From: Motiliproteus sp036960175
Lineage (GTDB): Bacteria > Pseudomonadota > Gammaproteobacteria > Pseudomonadales > Balneatricaceae
NCBI GenBank assembly: GCA_036960175.1
Contig: JBALWH010000024.1
Coordinates: 1 to 64,000 of the forward strand
DNA length: 64,000 nucleotides
Direction of reading: 5' to 3'
Shown here: one piece after another, positions 53,788 to 63,244 of the stretch
How positions within the stretch are numbered: position 1 is the stretch's first letter
Layout of the letters: each line of letters opens with the position of its first letter
The notes under the pieces: generated by a model
What the model was told of the DNA's origin: nothing
Database searches by the model: none
The model's input: only the letters and a program-made list of their open reading frames with translations
Made by a program: the position numbers and the translations under genes

Positions 53788-54999
53788 CTATACAGCTGAA
53801 TTACTAGCGTTTATCTGAATGTCACGGGTATCGTTTTGAGTGGTATAAAACCGCGCCACTACTAACAATAATGTTCCCACTACCATAAAGCCGGCGGCCA
53901 TGTAGAGACCGTTCTGGTAGCTGCCGCTGCCCTCTGCCATTAGCCCGGTTACCGCCGGTGCAAAGATCTGCGCGACGCCATAGGCAAGGGTCATTTTCCC
54001 CATCATCTTTGCAGGCTTAGTGGGATAAAAACGTCCAGCCATGGTTAACACCAGGCTGACAATGCCGATAAAAGTGATCCCATAAAGCACCGCGCCTACC
54101 ATGGCGTAGATCAGGCTGGATTCCAGAGTGGGTATCAGTATGCCGACAATATGGAAGACAAAGGCCACCAGTAGAGCATTTAGAATACCCGTGCGGCGGG
54201 CGATAAGATCCCAGACAATGCAAGCAGGGGCTGCAGACAGACCGACCACCAGAAAAACTAGATTACCCTGGCCGCTGGTGCCCGGAAGTTGTTCGACTAT
54301 AGCAACGATAAAGGTGGCGCTGATCACGTAACCCACGCCAGCGCAAAAATAGGCAAGCATCATCATTATCATGAACTGACGACAGGGTGGATTATCTACC
54401 AGCTGCGCCTGTTGTTGCGCTATCGATTGTTGGTCAGGTTTGGGCAACCAACGCCAAGCGGGGATTGCGAATAGCACTGCGAATGCCGAGAACAGCAGCC
54501 ATTGCTGGTCCCAGGTTAGTATGCCGATCATCAATTCCACGGTGATCGCGCAGAAGGCAATCCCTAAACCAACGCCAGAAAAATGGATGCCCAGTTCGCT
54601 GCGATATTGATGACGTAGTAGCCAGTTAAGGATCAGGCCGGATCCAATGAGTAATCCAGCGGCGCTGCTTAGGCCTGCCAGAAACCGGAGTATTCCCCAA
54701 AGCCAAAAATTCTCGGTAAGGCCCATGCCTATAGTGGTCACGATGGCGACAATAATGCCAGCCCGATAGAGTCGGTCCTTTAGACGTAAATCACTAATGG
54801 ATGCGGCAATTAAAGCCCCAAGCATGTAGCCCATGTAGTTATAGGTTGCCAGCCAGCCTCCGTCGGCGGCTCCTAATCCGGTTTGTTGCGCCATCACCGG
54901 TAACAGAGGCGTGTAAGAAAAACGAGCTATGCCCAGCATCAGCATCAAACTGAGAATGCCAGCCCCGAGTACCTTGAGTCGTTGAATATCTGCGGTCAT
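53788..54999 (-). CDS. MFS transporter, YbfB/YjiJ family
   Basis: 403 residues with twelve predicted membrane helices. RFSYTPLLPVMAQQTGLGAADGGWLATYNYMGYMLGAL is the N-terminal hallmark of the YbfB/YjiJ major-facilitator group, given here as positions of about 26-63. Substrate unknown. It is divergent from a LysR-type regulator gene across 111 bp, the usual arrangement of a transporter and its regulator. Confidence 0.9.
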   Translation of the reverse strand: MTADIQRLKVLGAGILSLMLMLGIARFSYTPLLPVMAQQTGLGAADGGWLATYNYMGYMLGALIAASISDLRLKDRLYRAGIIVAIVTTIGMGLTENFWLWGILRFLAGLSSAAGLLIGSGLILNWLLRHQYRSELGIHFSGVGLGIAFCAITVELMIGILTWDQQWLLFSAFAVLFAIPAWRWLPKPDQQSIAQQQAQLVDNPPCRQFMIMMMLAYFCAGVGYVISATFIVAIVEQLPGTSGQGNLVFLVVGLSAAPACIVWDLIARRTGILNALLVAFVFHIVGILIPTLESSLIYAMVGAVLYGITFIGIVSLVLTMAGRFYPTKPAKMMGKMTLAYGVAQIFAPAVTGLMAEGSGSYQNGLYMAAGFMVVGTLLLVVARFYTTQNDTRDIQINASNSAV

Positions 55000-55110
55000 T
55001 GCAGCCTCCTGCGGAGTTGGGGTTAGTGTTCGTGTGATTTAAGTCACTCTAACGGCTTTTAAGTATCACTACTATCGATTAATATAGATCAATACGTTCT
55101 CAATTTAAGA

Positions 55111-55983
55111 ATGGTTGTGAAGATTATGGAACTGCTGACACTAAAGACTTTTCTCTGTGTGGTTGAAGAAGGCGGCATCCTGGCGGCCTCTCGGAAACTG
55201 AATACCGTGCAATCCAACGTCACCACACGTATCCGTCGCCTCGAAGAAGAGCTTAGCGTGGAGCTGTTTTTTCGTCGTGGTCGCGGGCTGGAGCTATCAC
55301 CCTCCGGCCGTGTGTTACTTGATTATGCAAAGCGTATGTTGCAATTGGAGACTCAGGCCGGAAATGCCATGCGTATGGTGGGACAGAGTGTTGGTTCGTT
55401 GCGAATTGGCAGTATGGAAACCTTTGCTGCCGTTCGTTTGCCACCGGCACTAAAACAACTGCGCGCTATTCACTCGGGCTTGGAAGTGTCGGTCGAGACC
55501 AGTACCTCCAGCGAACTACTTGAGAAAGTTCTCACCTCCAAGCTGGATTGCGCCTTTGTTGGTGGCCCGGTACAGCATCCGGATATTATTTCCGAAGAGA
55601 TACTGCTAGAGGAATTGGTCCTGGTGCGATCCAAAAGCCATCCTGATGCCCGTAAGACGTTGATTTTGTTTCGGGAGGGGTGTGCCTACCGGGCCAAGGC
55701 GCTGAACTGGCGTCGTGAATGTGGGCATCAGGTAGGAGATATCATGGAGCTGGGAACACTGGAAGGTATTCTTGGTTGTGTTGCCGTAGGTTTGGGTTGT
55801 ACCTTGATGCCTAAATCGGTTGCCATTCATTCACGTTATGCGCAAGACCTTAAAATGGACACCTTGCCGCCGCACTTGGCGTTGATTCCTACCTTGATGG
55901 TTTCTCATCGTGATACGCCACCACTGGCCTGTATGCAGACATTAGCGCAATCGGTGATGGAGTCTGCAGTAGAGGTAGCATGA
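55111..55983 (+). CDS. LysR-family transcriptional regulator
   Basis: 290 residues (285 if the ATG at 55126 is used). N-terminal winged helix-turn-helix (about 8-65; FLCVVEEGGILAASRKLNTVQSNVTTRIRRLEEEL) and a C-terminal substrate-binding-like effector domain. Highly likely to control the divergent MFS transporter and tautomerase genes, which is inference from position. Neither start has a strong ribosome-binding site. Confidence 0.93.
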   Translation: MVVKIMELLTLKTFLCVVEEGGILAASRKLNTVQSNVTTRIRRLEEELSVELFFRRGRGLELSPSGRVLLDYAKRMLQLETQAGNAMRMVGQSVGSLRIGSMETFAAVRLPPALKQLRAIHSGLEVSVETSTSSELLEKVLTSKLDCAFVGGPVQHPDIISEEILLEELVLVRSKSHPDARKTLILFREGCAYRAKALNWRRECGHQVGDIMELGTLEGILGCVAVGLGCTLMPKSVAIHSRYAQDLKMDTLPPHLALIPTLMVSHRDTPPLACMQTLAQSVMESAVEVA

Positions 55984-55996
55984 TGGTTATGGTGGA

Positions 55997-56605
55997 TTAA
56001 AGAGAGGTGATTTTGCTGTCGATCTGCTGTCCACGAATAAAGCTGTGCCAGTCAGGAACCTCACTGCAGGGCATCGATACCTGGATTTCCACGAGGTTGC
56101 CATAATTCACCTCAGCGATGGTCGCCTGATGCCGAGACAACCACAGTCTGATCTCATTCTCCAGCGAGTAGTCACAGCTGAGCGATAGCTGACACAGCTC
56201 GATATAGGGGCTGGTGTCCAGAGCATCAATGGAGCGTTGGGCGGCTTGGCTATAGGCTCGCACCAGACCTCCTGCGCCCAGTTTTATACCGCCAAAATAG
56301 CGGCTGACGACAATGATGATATTGCCGACCTGTTTATGTTGCAGCACATTGAGAATGGGTTTGCCGGCAGTGCCGCTGGGTTCGCCATCATCTGACATGG
56401 CTTGGGTTTTAGGCTGGCTGGGAGCGCCAATTAGGTAGGCCCAGCAATGGTGCCGGGCATCGGGGTAGTGTTGGCGTGCTTGCGTAAGTACGGCTAGCGC
56501 CTGGTCGCGATCATCGGCACGGTCGGCCCAGGCAATAAATCGACTTTTCTTTATCTCGGTTTCGACTTCAATTCGGTGTAACGGAATTGAAAATGAGGTG
56601 GCCAT
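55997..56605 (-). CDS. yigZ: YigZ/IMPACT family protein
   Basis: 202 residues. The UPF0029/IMPACT N-terminal domain carries the signatures ARHHCWAYLIG, DDGEPSGTAGKPIL and YFGGIKLGAGGLVRAY, and the C-terminal part has the DUF1949 ferredoxin-like fold. Eukaryotic IMPACT regulates GCN2; the bacterial protein's role is not settled. It begins 2 bp after the stop of the glutaredoxin gene and is co-transcribed with it. Confidence 0.93.
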   Translation of the reverse strand: MATSFSIPLHRIEVETEIKKSRFIAWADRADDRDQALAVLTQARQHYPDARHHCWAYLIGAPSQPKTQAMSDDGEPSGTAGKPILNVLQHKQVGNIIIVVSRYFGGIKLGAGGLVRAYSQAAQRSIDALDTSPYIELCQLSLSCDYSLENEIRLWLSRHQATIAEVNYGNLVEIQVSMPCSEVPDWHSFIRGQQIDSKITSL

Positions 56606-56607
56606 GA

Positions 56608-56988
56608 TCAGGCCGCAGAGATAAAACGACCTTCAAGATAGTGAATAATATCTTTGGAGTCATACATCCAGCGGGATTCACCATTCTCTTCGATTATCTT
56701 CAGGCACGGGACTTTCAATTGTCCACCCTCTGACACGAGCTCCTGGCGGAAACTATCATCACGCTTAACATCACGGGTTTCCACCTGCAGTGAGTGTCGC
56801 TTTAGTGCGCGGCGAACGCGGACGCAAAAGGGGCAGGCAGGATATTGGTAGAGAGCCATGTTGGCTGTTTGATGATCCAGTAATGCCTGTTCCTCGGCTG
56901 GCCTTTTCACGCCTCTCGGGGAGGTCAGGAAATTAATTAAAAGAATAATGCGGCCTAGAAGCCAGCGAATAACAGCCATAGTGGTCAC
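56608..56988 (-). CDS. Membrane-anchored glutaredoxin-like protein
   Basis: 126 residues. A hydrophobic N-terminal segment (about 6-24) is followed by a glutaredoxin domain with the active site CPFC (PACPFCVRVRRAL) and the glutathione-binding KVPCLKI. The fold places the redox domain on the cytosolic side of the inner membrane if the segment is a signal anchor with a cytosolic C-terminus; the topology is not certain. First gene of a pair with yigZ. Confidence 0.9.
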   Translation of the reverse strand: MTTMAVIRWLLGRIILLINFLTSPRGVKRPAEEQALLDHQTANMALYQYPACPFCVRVRRALKRHSLQVETRDVKRDDSFRQELVSEGGQLKVPCLKIIEENGESRWMYDSKDIIHYLEGRFISAA

Positions 56989-57083
56989 CTAATAAATTTT
57001 TTACCGCCGCATTCTACCAGTGTTAGTCGAAAAAATGGAGGCATTGATCATTTCTTGATAAAACTCAATTTTTGTATTTGGCT

Positions 57084-58121
<1,038 letters not shown>

Positions 58122-58414
58122 CTATCGATGACCTCAAAGAGAAAACAGTAACGGCGGAATTCTACCAGCTCAGCTCATAAGCTGTCCTCTTCGAGAGGCG
58201 TAGAATCACCTTCTTTACGAGCACGCCAATCAACCCCCACGAGCGACCCTATCCGATCAGCGAGGGCGCAGGCAGGAGTTAGCTGTCGTGACTTTGTAGA
58301 TTAGTTCCATCAGGAAAAACATGACAATACAGCGGGCATGGAAAAAGGCAACTTCAACAATCAGCCTGCTGCTACAGCGCAAAAATAATCTAAATGGAAA
58401 AAACCTGAGGTCTG
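58122..58414. other. Intergenic region between the flagellin and CobW-family genes
   Basis: 293 bp with no supported gene. It contains the CobW promoter side only if transcription starts within about 60 bp of 58121, and the flagellin 3' end. I see a small CCTCT/AGAGG hairpin near 58191-58203 but no convincing terminator. Confidence 0.5.
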
Positions 58415-59215
58415 CTACGCCGACAGCAGCTTGAGTACTTCCCCTCGTTGAGCATTAGCCTGGGCCTGCAGTGATATCAGGGATTGCTGCAATAATCGGT
58501 TTTTGATTAGTTCGCTGATCGCCTGCGCCACATCACTGTCTTGGATGCCAGAGCGGGCTTCGGTTTGGGATTGAATACTGCTTCTTAGGTTCTCAACTGT
58601 GCTATCCAATCGGTTTTTTGATGCGCCGAATTCGGCTGCGGTAGAGGCAACAAAATCAACAGCTTGGTTGAGTGAATTCAGTGAGTTCTCAATACTTGCC
58701 GGCGAGGAGATATCAAAGTTGTCGAGCCCGAAATCTTTGAAATTTTTCGCCAGGTCAACGTGTTGAATGACGACGTTATTATCAGAACTATCGCCGATCT
58801 GAAGTTCTGTCGGGGAAGTTTGGGCTAAAGGGTTCTGACCGTTAAAGCTTGTGGAGCTGATGGTTTGACTGATCTGTTCCAATACCTGATCAGCCTGTTT
58901 TTGAAGCGCGGCACGGTTACTGCTGTTGAGAGTGCCATTTGCTGACTGGATGGTGAGTTCCTGCAATCTAAATAGTCCTTGGTTAATCTGTTGTAGGCCA
59001 CCGTCAGCGACTTGTACCAGTGATGTGCCGTTGATTGCGTTGCTGATGGAGGAGGAGTCGGCACGTATGCGGCTGGATATATCGACGGCAACAGCGAAAC
59101 CTGCGGGATCATCGCTGGCCTGATTGATACGCTTTCCGCTGCTGATTTGCTGGGTATTTTGCAACAGGGACTTGCTGATGTTCGGTGATAACGATGGATT
59201 GAAATCGATAGCCAT
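58415..59215 (-). CDS. Short flagellin
   Basis: 266 residues. The conserved N-terminal D0/D1 half (about 1-130: SSGKRINQASDDPAGFAVA, QQINQGLFRLQELTIQSANGT) and the C-terminal D1/D0 half (about 185-266: AAEFGASKNRLDSTVENL, AQANAQRGEVLKLLS) are joined by a very small variable region of about 50 residues. It lacks the large surface domains of main flagellins. GGGGGAAGG precedes the ATG by a few bases. There are no flagellar genes around it, and I see no sigma28 (TAAA-N15-GCCGATAA) site upstream. It may be a minor or lateral filament subunit. Confidence 0.93.
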   Translation of the reverse strand: MAIDFNPSLSPNISKSLLQNTQQISSGKRINQASDDPAGFAVAVDISSRIRADSSSISNAINGTSLVQVADGGLQQINQGLFRLQELTIQSANGTLNSSNRAALQKQADQVLEQISQTISSTSFNGQNPLAQTSPTELQIGDSSDNNVVIQHVDLAKNFKDFGLDNFDISSPASIENSLNSLNQAVDFVASTAAEFGASKNRLDSTVENLRSSIQSQTEARSGIQDSDVAQAISELIKNRLLQQSLISLQAQANAQRGEVLKLLSA

Positions 59216-59297
59216 TACCTTCCCCCGACGGGTTGTTGATTCGGTTCAGGTGGCTATTAGTATAGTGAACAGTTGGCAGCTAAGGAGGAAATGGGGT

Positions 59298-59335
59298 AAA
59301 AAAGGAAGCCGCGTAAGACCTAAAACGCGACTTCC
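59298..59335 (-). terminator. Intrinsic terminator inside the flagellin upstream region
   Basis: On the minus strand an 11-bp stem (arms 59325-59335 and 59304-59314, one G-T pair) with a 10-nt loop is followed by six T. It ends about 80 bp before the flagellin ATG. Either it ends a small transcript that starts between here and 59620, or it attenuates the flagellin leader. Confidence 0.75.
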
Positions 59336-59458
59336 CACAAACGTTACAACTAAGGAATAGGAGATATGCATCAAAACAGCGCAAGTCCCACACTTGGCAG
59401 TTTCACTGGAGTGTACCAGTGGCTGCTTGGATGTAAAGTAAAAAGCCATAACTTGTAC

Positions 59459-59473
59459 ATTGGTAATACCAAT
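59459..59473. promoter_or_regulatory. PdhR/FadR-like (GntR family) operator candidate
   Basis: ATTGGTAATACCAAT is a perfect inverted repeat matching the E. coli PdhR-type consensus ATTGGTnnnACCAAT at every fixed position. It lies 148 bp upstream of the D-amino-acid transaminase ATG and upstream of the terminator that precedes flagellin. The regulator itself is not in the window. Confidence 0.5.
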
Positions 59474-59620
59474 TTATTGCTGTAATTTGGGTTTATTTTT
59501 ATCGATGCTGCCTTTTGTTTAATTGGTCTTACCGGTTTCGATAATTCTGACGATTTCTGGGATTTCTTGTTAGGATAGTCACCTGATTCGCAACTTTGTC
59601 TATTAAATGAGAGCAGCCGT

Positions 59621-60475
59621 ATGAGCCGTACCGTCTATGTAAACGGTGAATTTGTCCCTGAAGAGCAAGCCAGAATTTCGGTATTTGACCGTGGCTTCCT
59701 GTTTGCCGATGGTGTCTATGAAGTAACGTCAGTACTCAATGGCAAGTTGATTGACAATGATGCCCACCTGGCTCGTCTTAATCGTTCACTTAATGAACTG
59801 GATATGCCGTCTCCTAAATCTGATCAAGAAATTGTTGAAATACAGCAGCGCTTAGTCGAGTTAAACAAGGTCGCTGAAGGTTTGGTCTATCTGCAAGTTA
59901 CCCGCGGCGCTGCCGATCGGGATTTTGGTTATCCCGCAAACCCGAGCCCCAGTTTGGTGATGTTTACCCAGTCCAAGCAATTAGTTGCCTCTGCCAAGGC
60001 GGAAACCGGTTTAAAGGTCATTTCAACGCCTGAGATTCGTTGGCAGCGTCGGGATATAAAGACCGTCGGACTGCTGGCTCCGTGCATGGCAAAAAACCTG
60101 GCCCTGAGCCAGGGGGCTGATGATGCTTGGTTCGTAGAAGATGGCTATATCACCGAAGGTAGTTCTAATAATGCCTTTATAGTGACCGCCGATGGAGTGA
60201 TCGTTACCCGTCACTTAGGTTGTGAAATTCTGCACGGTATTACCCGTCGAGTGGTGTTGGAGTTTGCCGAGCAGGTTGGTTGTCAGGTTGAGGAGCGCCC
60301 CTTTACGGTAGAGGAGGCCTATCAGGCCGCTGAAGCCTTTGTCACCTCCGCTACAACCTTCGTGATGCCGGTGGTGAAAATAGATGATGTTAATGTGGGT
60401 GATGGCAAGCCGGGGCCGGTAGCAAAACAGCTACGGCAGATTTATATCGAACAGGCGCTGGCATCAGTCGGTTAG
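59621..60475 (+). CDS. dat: D-amino-acid (D-alanine) aminotransferase, class IV PLP enzyme
   Basis: 284 residues, the family's usual length. FVPEEQARISVFDRGFLFADGVYEV, given as residues about 11-35, is the fold-type IV N-terminus. The PLP lysine is K147 (RRDIKTVGLL), and TEGSSNNAF near 177-185 holds the cofactor-contact glutamate. It most likely converts D-alanine and 2-oxoglutarate to pyruvate and D-glutamate; a branched-chain aminotransferase is less likely given the length and motifs. It ends at a bidirectional terminator shared with the Liv operon. Confidence 0.9.
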   Translation: MSRTVYVNGEFVPEEQARISVFDRGFLFADGVYEVTSVLNGKLIDNDAHLARLNRSLNELDMPSPKSDQEIVEIQQRLVELNKVAEGLVYLQVTRGAADRDFGYPANPSPSLVMFTQSKQLVASAKAETGLKVISTPEIRWQRRDIKTVGLLAPCMAKNLALSQGADDAWFVEDGYITEGSSNNAFIVTADGVIVTRHLGCEILHGITRRVVLEFAEQVGCQVEERPFTVEEAYQAAEAFVTSATTFVMPVVKIDDVNVGDGKPGPVAKQLRQIYIEQALASVG

Positions 60476-60525
60476 GCTTGGGAACTTGTGATAGATTGTG
60501 CTGCCCGGTTAAAGCGCCAGCAACG

Positions 60526-60559
60526 AAAAAGCCGCAGGTTTCTCCCCTGCGGCTTTTTT
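60526..60559. terminator. Bidirectional intrinsic terminator
   Basis: A perfect 8-bp stem GCCGCAGG/CCTGCGGC with a 7-nt loop is flanked by five A on the left and six T on the right. It serves the transaminase gene (+) and the livF end of the Liv operon (-). Confidence 0.95.
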
Positions 60560-60585
60560 GGTAACGCTATTAAGGTAGCGAAGGT

Positions 60586-61341
60586 TTAGATGGCTAGATA
60601 CTGCTGACGCAGATCTTCGTTATCCAGAACTTCCTGGGCCAGACCATCAAATACCACGATTCCCATATCTAGAATAATGGCGCGGTCAGCCAAGCGCAGA
60701 GCTGCCACGGCATTTTGCTCCACCAGCACAGTGGTTATGCCTAGCTTTTTGATGCTGTCCAGAATGTTTTCGATTTCTCGTACGATAACAGGAGCGAGTC
60801 CTTCATAAGGCTCATCTAACAGCAATAGTTTGATATCACGAGCCAGGGCTCGACCGATAGCCAACATTTGCTGTTCACCACCGGACAGGGTGGTCCCTTC
60901 TTGTTCCCGCCGTTCGCCAAGGCGGGGAAAATGCTCATAGATACGCTCTATCGACCATCCAATCGGCTCAGCGATTTGCGCAAGCTGCAGATTCTCGTGA
61001 ACAGTAAGACCTGGAATGATATCGCGATCTTCTGGTACTAGGGCAATACCATTCTGCGCCGCTTCAAAGTTCTTCATGGTATGGATCGGTTTATGATCCA
61101 ACCAGATTTCTCCGCGTTGTACTTGAGGGGTCGATGCGCGGGCAATGGAGCGTAAGGTGGTGGTTTTACCTGCTCCGTTACGTCCGAGCAGAGCGACGAT
61201 TTCACCTTCGCGAATATCGAAGCTTACACCTTGAACGATGTAGCTCTCTCCGTAGTAGGAATGCATATCCCATACAGAGAAAAATGCCGGATCTGAGCCT
61301 GTCCGCTTGACGGATTTTATGGCTGGGGCGACTGGGCTCAT
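60586..61341 (-). CDS. livF: Branched-chain amino acid ABC transporter ATPase LivF
   Basis: 251 residues. Walker A GRNGAGKTT, signature LSGGEQQMLAIGRAL, Walker B LLLLDEPYEGLAP and the H-loop residue replaced by the family-typical VEQN. It powers import with LivG. It overlaps livG by 4 bp and is the last gene of the operon before a terminator. N-terminal extension of about 20 residues before the domain is slightly longer than E. coli LivF. UrtE is an alternative, but the partner genes fit Liv. Confidence 0.92.
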   Translation of the reverse strand: MSPVAPAIKSVKRTGSDPAFFSVWDMHSYYGESYIVQGVSFDIREGEIVALLGRNGAGKTTTLRSIARASTPQVQRGEIWLDHKPIHTMKNFEAAQNGIALVPEDRDIIPGLTVHENLQLAQIAEPIGWSIERIYEHFPRLGERREQEGTTLSGGEQQMLAIGRALARDIKLLLLDEPYEGLAPVIVREIENILDSIKKLGITTVLVEQNAVAALRLADRAIILDMGIVVFDGLAQEVLDNEDLRQQYLAI

Positions 61342-62096
61342 AATTCTGCACCTCCTAAGTATGCTTCCTGAACTTTCGGATTTCCGCGGATCTCATCCGG
61401 TGTGCCTTCGGCAATAATATGGCCTTGGGCCAATACCGAAATGCGATCAGCAACACTGAATACCACGTGCATATCATGCTCGATGATCACTTTAGTCATG
61501 CCACCTTCTTTGATTTTTTTCAACGTCTCGATGGTGCGGTTGGTATCGTGGCGAGCCATACCTGCGGTAGGCTCATCCAGCAACAGTAGCTTAGGGTGCT
61601 GGATCAAGCACATGGCCAGCTCCAGTCGACGCTTGTTGCCGCGAGACATGCTGCCTGCAATGTCATAAGCAGCACTGTCCAGGGATACTTCGGCCAGGAA
61701 CCGCATTGCTTCTTCTTCCAGTTCCTTTTCGTTTTTCAGTTGACTAAAGGCATTGAACTTGAAGTTGCCATCACGATGGGCAAGCGCTGGCACCATGATA
61801 TTCTGCAGGATGGTCAATTCGGCGAAGATTGCCGGGGTCTGGAAAACCCTGGAAATACCGAGCTGGTTGATCTGATAAGGCTCCTTGCCGATAATGTTTT
61901 TTCCGTGGAACTGTACCGTGCCCGTATCGGGAGCCAGTTGCCCAATGCAAACGTTGAGCATGGTGGATTTACCGGCACCGTTAGGCCCTATAATGGCGTG
62001 AACGGTACCTTCTTCGACAGTAAGGTTAAGGTCATTCAGGGCTTTCAGACCACCGAAAGACTTATTAACGCCTTCGACTTTTAGGACTGCAGTCAT
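61338..62096 (-). CDS. livG: Branched-chain amino acid ABC transporter ATPase LivG
   Basis: 252 residues. Walker A GPNGAGKST, signature-like SRGNKRRLELAMCL and Walker B LLLLDEPTAGMARHD are those of LivG, whose signature motif departs from LSGGQ as here. The H-loop histidine is present in IIEHDMHVVF. Overlaps livM by 4 bp upstream and livF by 4 bp downstream, so subunit synthesis is coupled. Confidence 0.93.
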   Translation of the reverse strand: MTAVLKVEGVNKSFGGLKALNDLNLTVEEGTVHAIIGPNGAGKSTMLNVCIGQLAPDTGTVQFHGKNIIGKEPYQINQLGISRVFQTPAIFAELTILQNIMVPALAHRDGNFKFNAFSQLKNEKELEEEAMRFLAEVSLDSAAYDIAGSMSRGNKRRLELAMCLIQHPKLLLLDEPTAGMARHDTNRTIETLKKIKEGGMTKVIIEHDMHVVFSVADRISVLAQGHIIAEGTPDEIRGNPKVQEAYLGGAEL

Positions 62097-63244
62097 GAAT
62101 TACTCCCCTCTGCTGCCGCTTGTTCTGCGGTAGGCCCTTCTGATTCATCCGATTTTTTGTCTGCGATTTTTTTCTTAATATTATCGATGCCTTCCATTAC
62201 CCCGCCTGGCAAAAATGCCACGGTTAGCATAAACAGCAGACCTAGAGTCAGGTGCCAGCCGTCGCCAACAAAGGGGTTGGTAATCATAACCATAAAGTTT
62301 TCTAACCAAGATGGAAGAAAGTTAAACATGGCATGAAGGGCTTGTTCGTTAATAGCGGAGAAGATATTTTCAAAGTACTTGATAATACCAACACCCAGCA
62401 GTGGTCCAATTAACGTACCTACGCCCCCCAGAATAGTCATCAGCACGACTTCACCGGAAGCAGTCCACTGCATGCGCTCGGCACCTGCCAGTGGGTCAGT
62501 ACTTGCCATTAAGGCGCCTGCCAGACCAGCATACATGCCGGAAATAACAAATGCGGTGAGCAGGTAAGGGCGGGGACTAAAGCCGGTGTAGCGCATACGC
62601 GTCTGGTTGGTTTTGATCGCTCGCAGTTTCAAGCCAAATGGCGACCGGAAAATACGCAGAGAGATAATAAAACCAATGATCAGGAAGAGAGCACAGAAGT
62701 AGAAGCCGGAGTATCCGTGTAATTCAAGACCGAAGAAGTTGGTAGAAGGCAGGCCTTCCATCACTGCGGAGTCAAGAATACGGGGATCGGATTTGGCCAG
62801 CTGCAGACCGGTTTCACCGTTAGTGATAGGGGTCAGTACAGAATAGGCCAGGTTGTAGGACATCTGAGCAAAAGCTAGCGTTAGAATCGAGAAGTAGATA
62901 CCCGAACGTCTGAGGCTGATAAAGCCGATCACTACAGCGAACAAGCCTGCCAGCACTACACTGAATAGTAGGGCTGGTAGCACGTTCATCGATAATAGTT
63001 TGAAAGACCATACGGCGGTATAGGAACCGATGCCTAAGAAGGTAGCATGACCAAATGACAGGTAGCCTGTCAGTCCAAACAGAATGTTATAGCCGATGGC
63101 AAAAACGCCGAAGATGGCAAATTTTTGCAGTAAGTCAGGATAAGCCGCACCAAGGGGGCTCATCCAGATCGGCATAGTCAGTATGACTGCTGAAAATATG
63201 AGTATCAGCAGCAGCTCGTTCATCTCTTTAGGTTTATTCATCAT
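62093..63244 (-). CDS. livM: Branched-chain amino acid ABC transporter permease LivM
   Basis: 383 residues. About ten membrane helices; GYNILFGLTGYLSFGHATFLGIGSY and GMYAGLAGALMA are typical LivM motifs. It forms the membrane channel with LivH. A charged and alanine-rich C-terminal tail (about 350-383, KKKIADKKSDES) extends beyond the E. coli protein end. It begins one base before the livH stop (shared base 63244). Confidence 0.93.
   Translation of the reverse strand: MMNKPKEMNELLLILIFSAVILTMPIWMSPLGAAYPDLLQKFAIFGVFAIGYNILFGLTGYLSFGHATFLGIGSYTAVWSFKLLSMNVLPALLFSVVLAGLFAVVIGFISLRRSGIYFSILTLAFAQMSYNLAYSVLTPITNGETGLQLAKSDPRILDSAVMEGLPSTNFFGLELHGYSGFYFCALFLIIGFIISLRIFRSPFGLKLRAIKTNQTRMRYTGFSPRPYLLTAFVISGMYAGLAGALMASTDPLAGAERMQWTASGEVVLMTILGGVGTLIGPLLGVGIIKYFENIFSAINEQALHAMFNFLPSWLENFMVMITNPFVGDGWHLTLGLLFMLTVAFLPGGVMEGIDNIKKKIADKKSDESEGPTAEQAAAEGSNS

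Larger units (their letters stand above)
59216..59620. other. Divergent region between flagellin and D-amino-acid transaminase genes
   Basis: 405 bp. Contains a complete intrinsic terminator pointing towards flagellin (59298-59335), and a PdhR-like palindrome (59459-59473). A 67-codon open frame (59246-59449, minus) runs through the terminator and has no ribosome site, so I do not call it. Confidence 0.6.

Noticed and set aside
59246..59449. 67-codon open frame upstream of flagellin
   Set aside because: It runs through an intrinsic terminator and has no ribosome-binding site.
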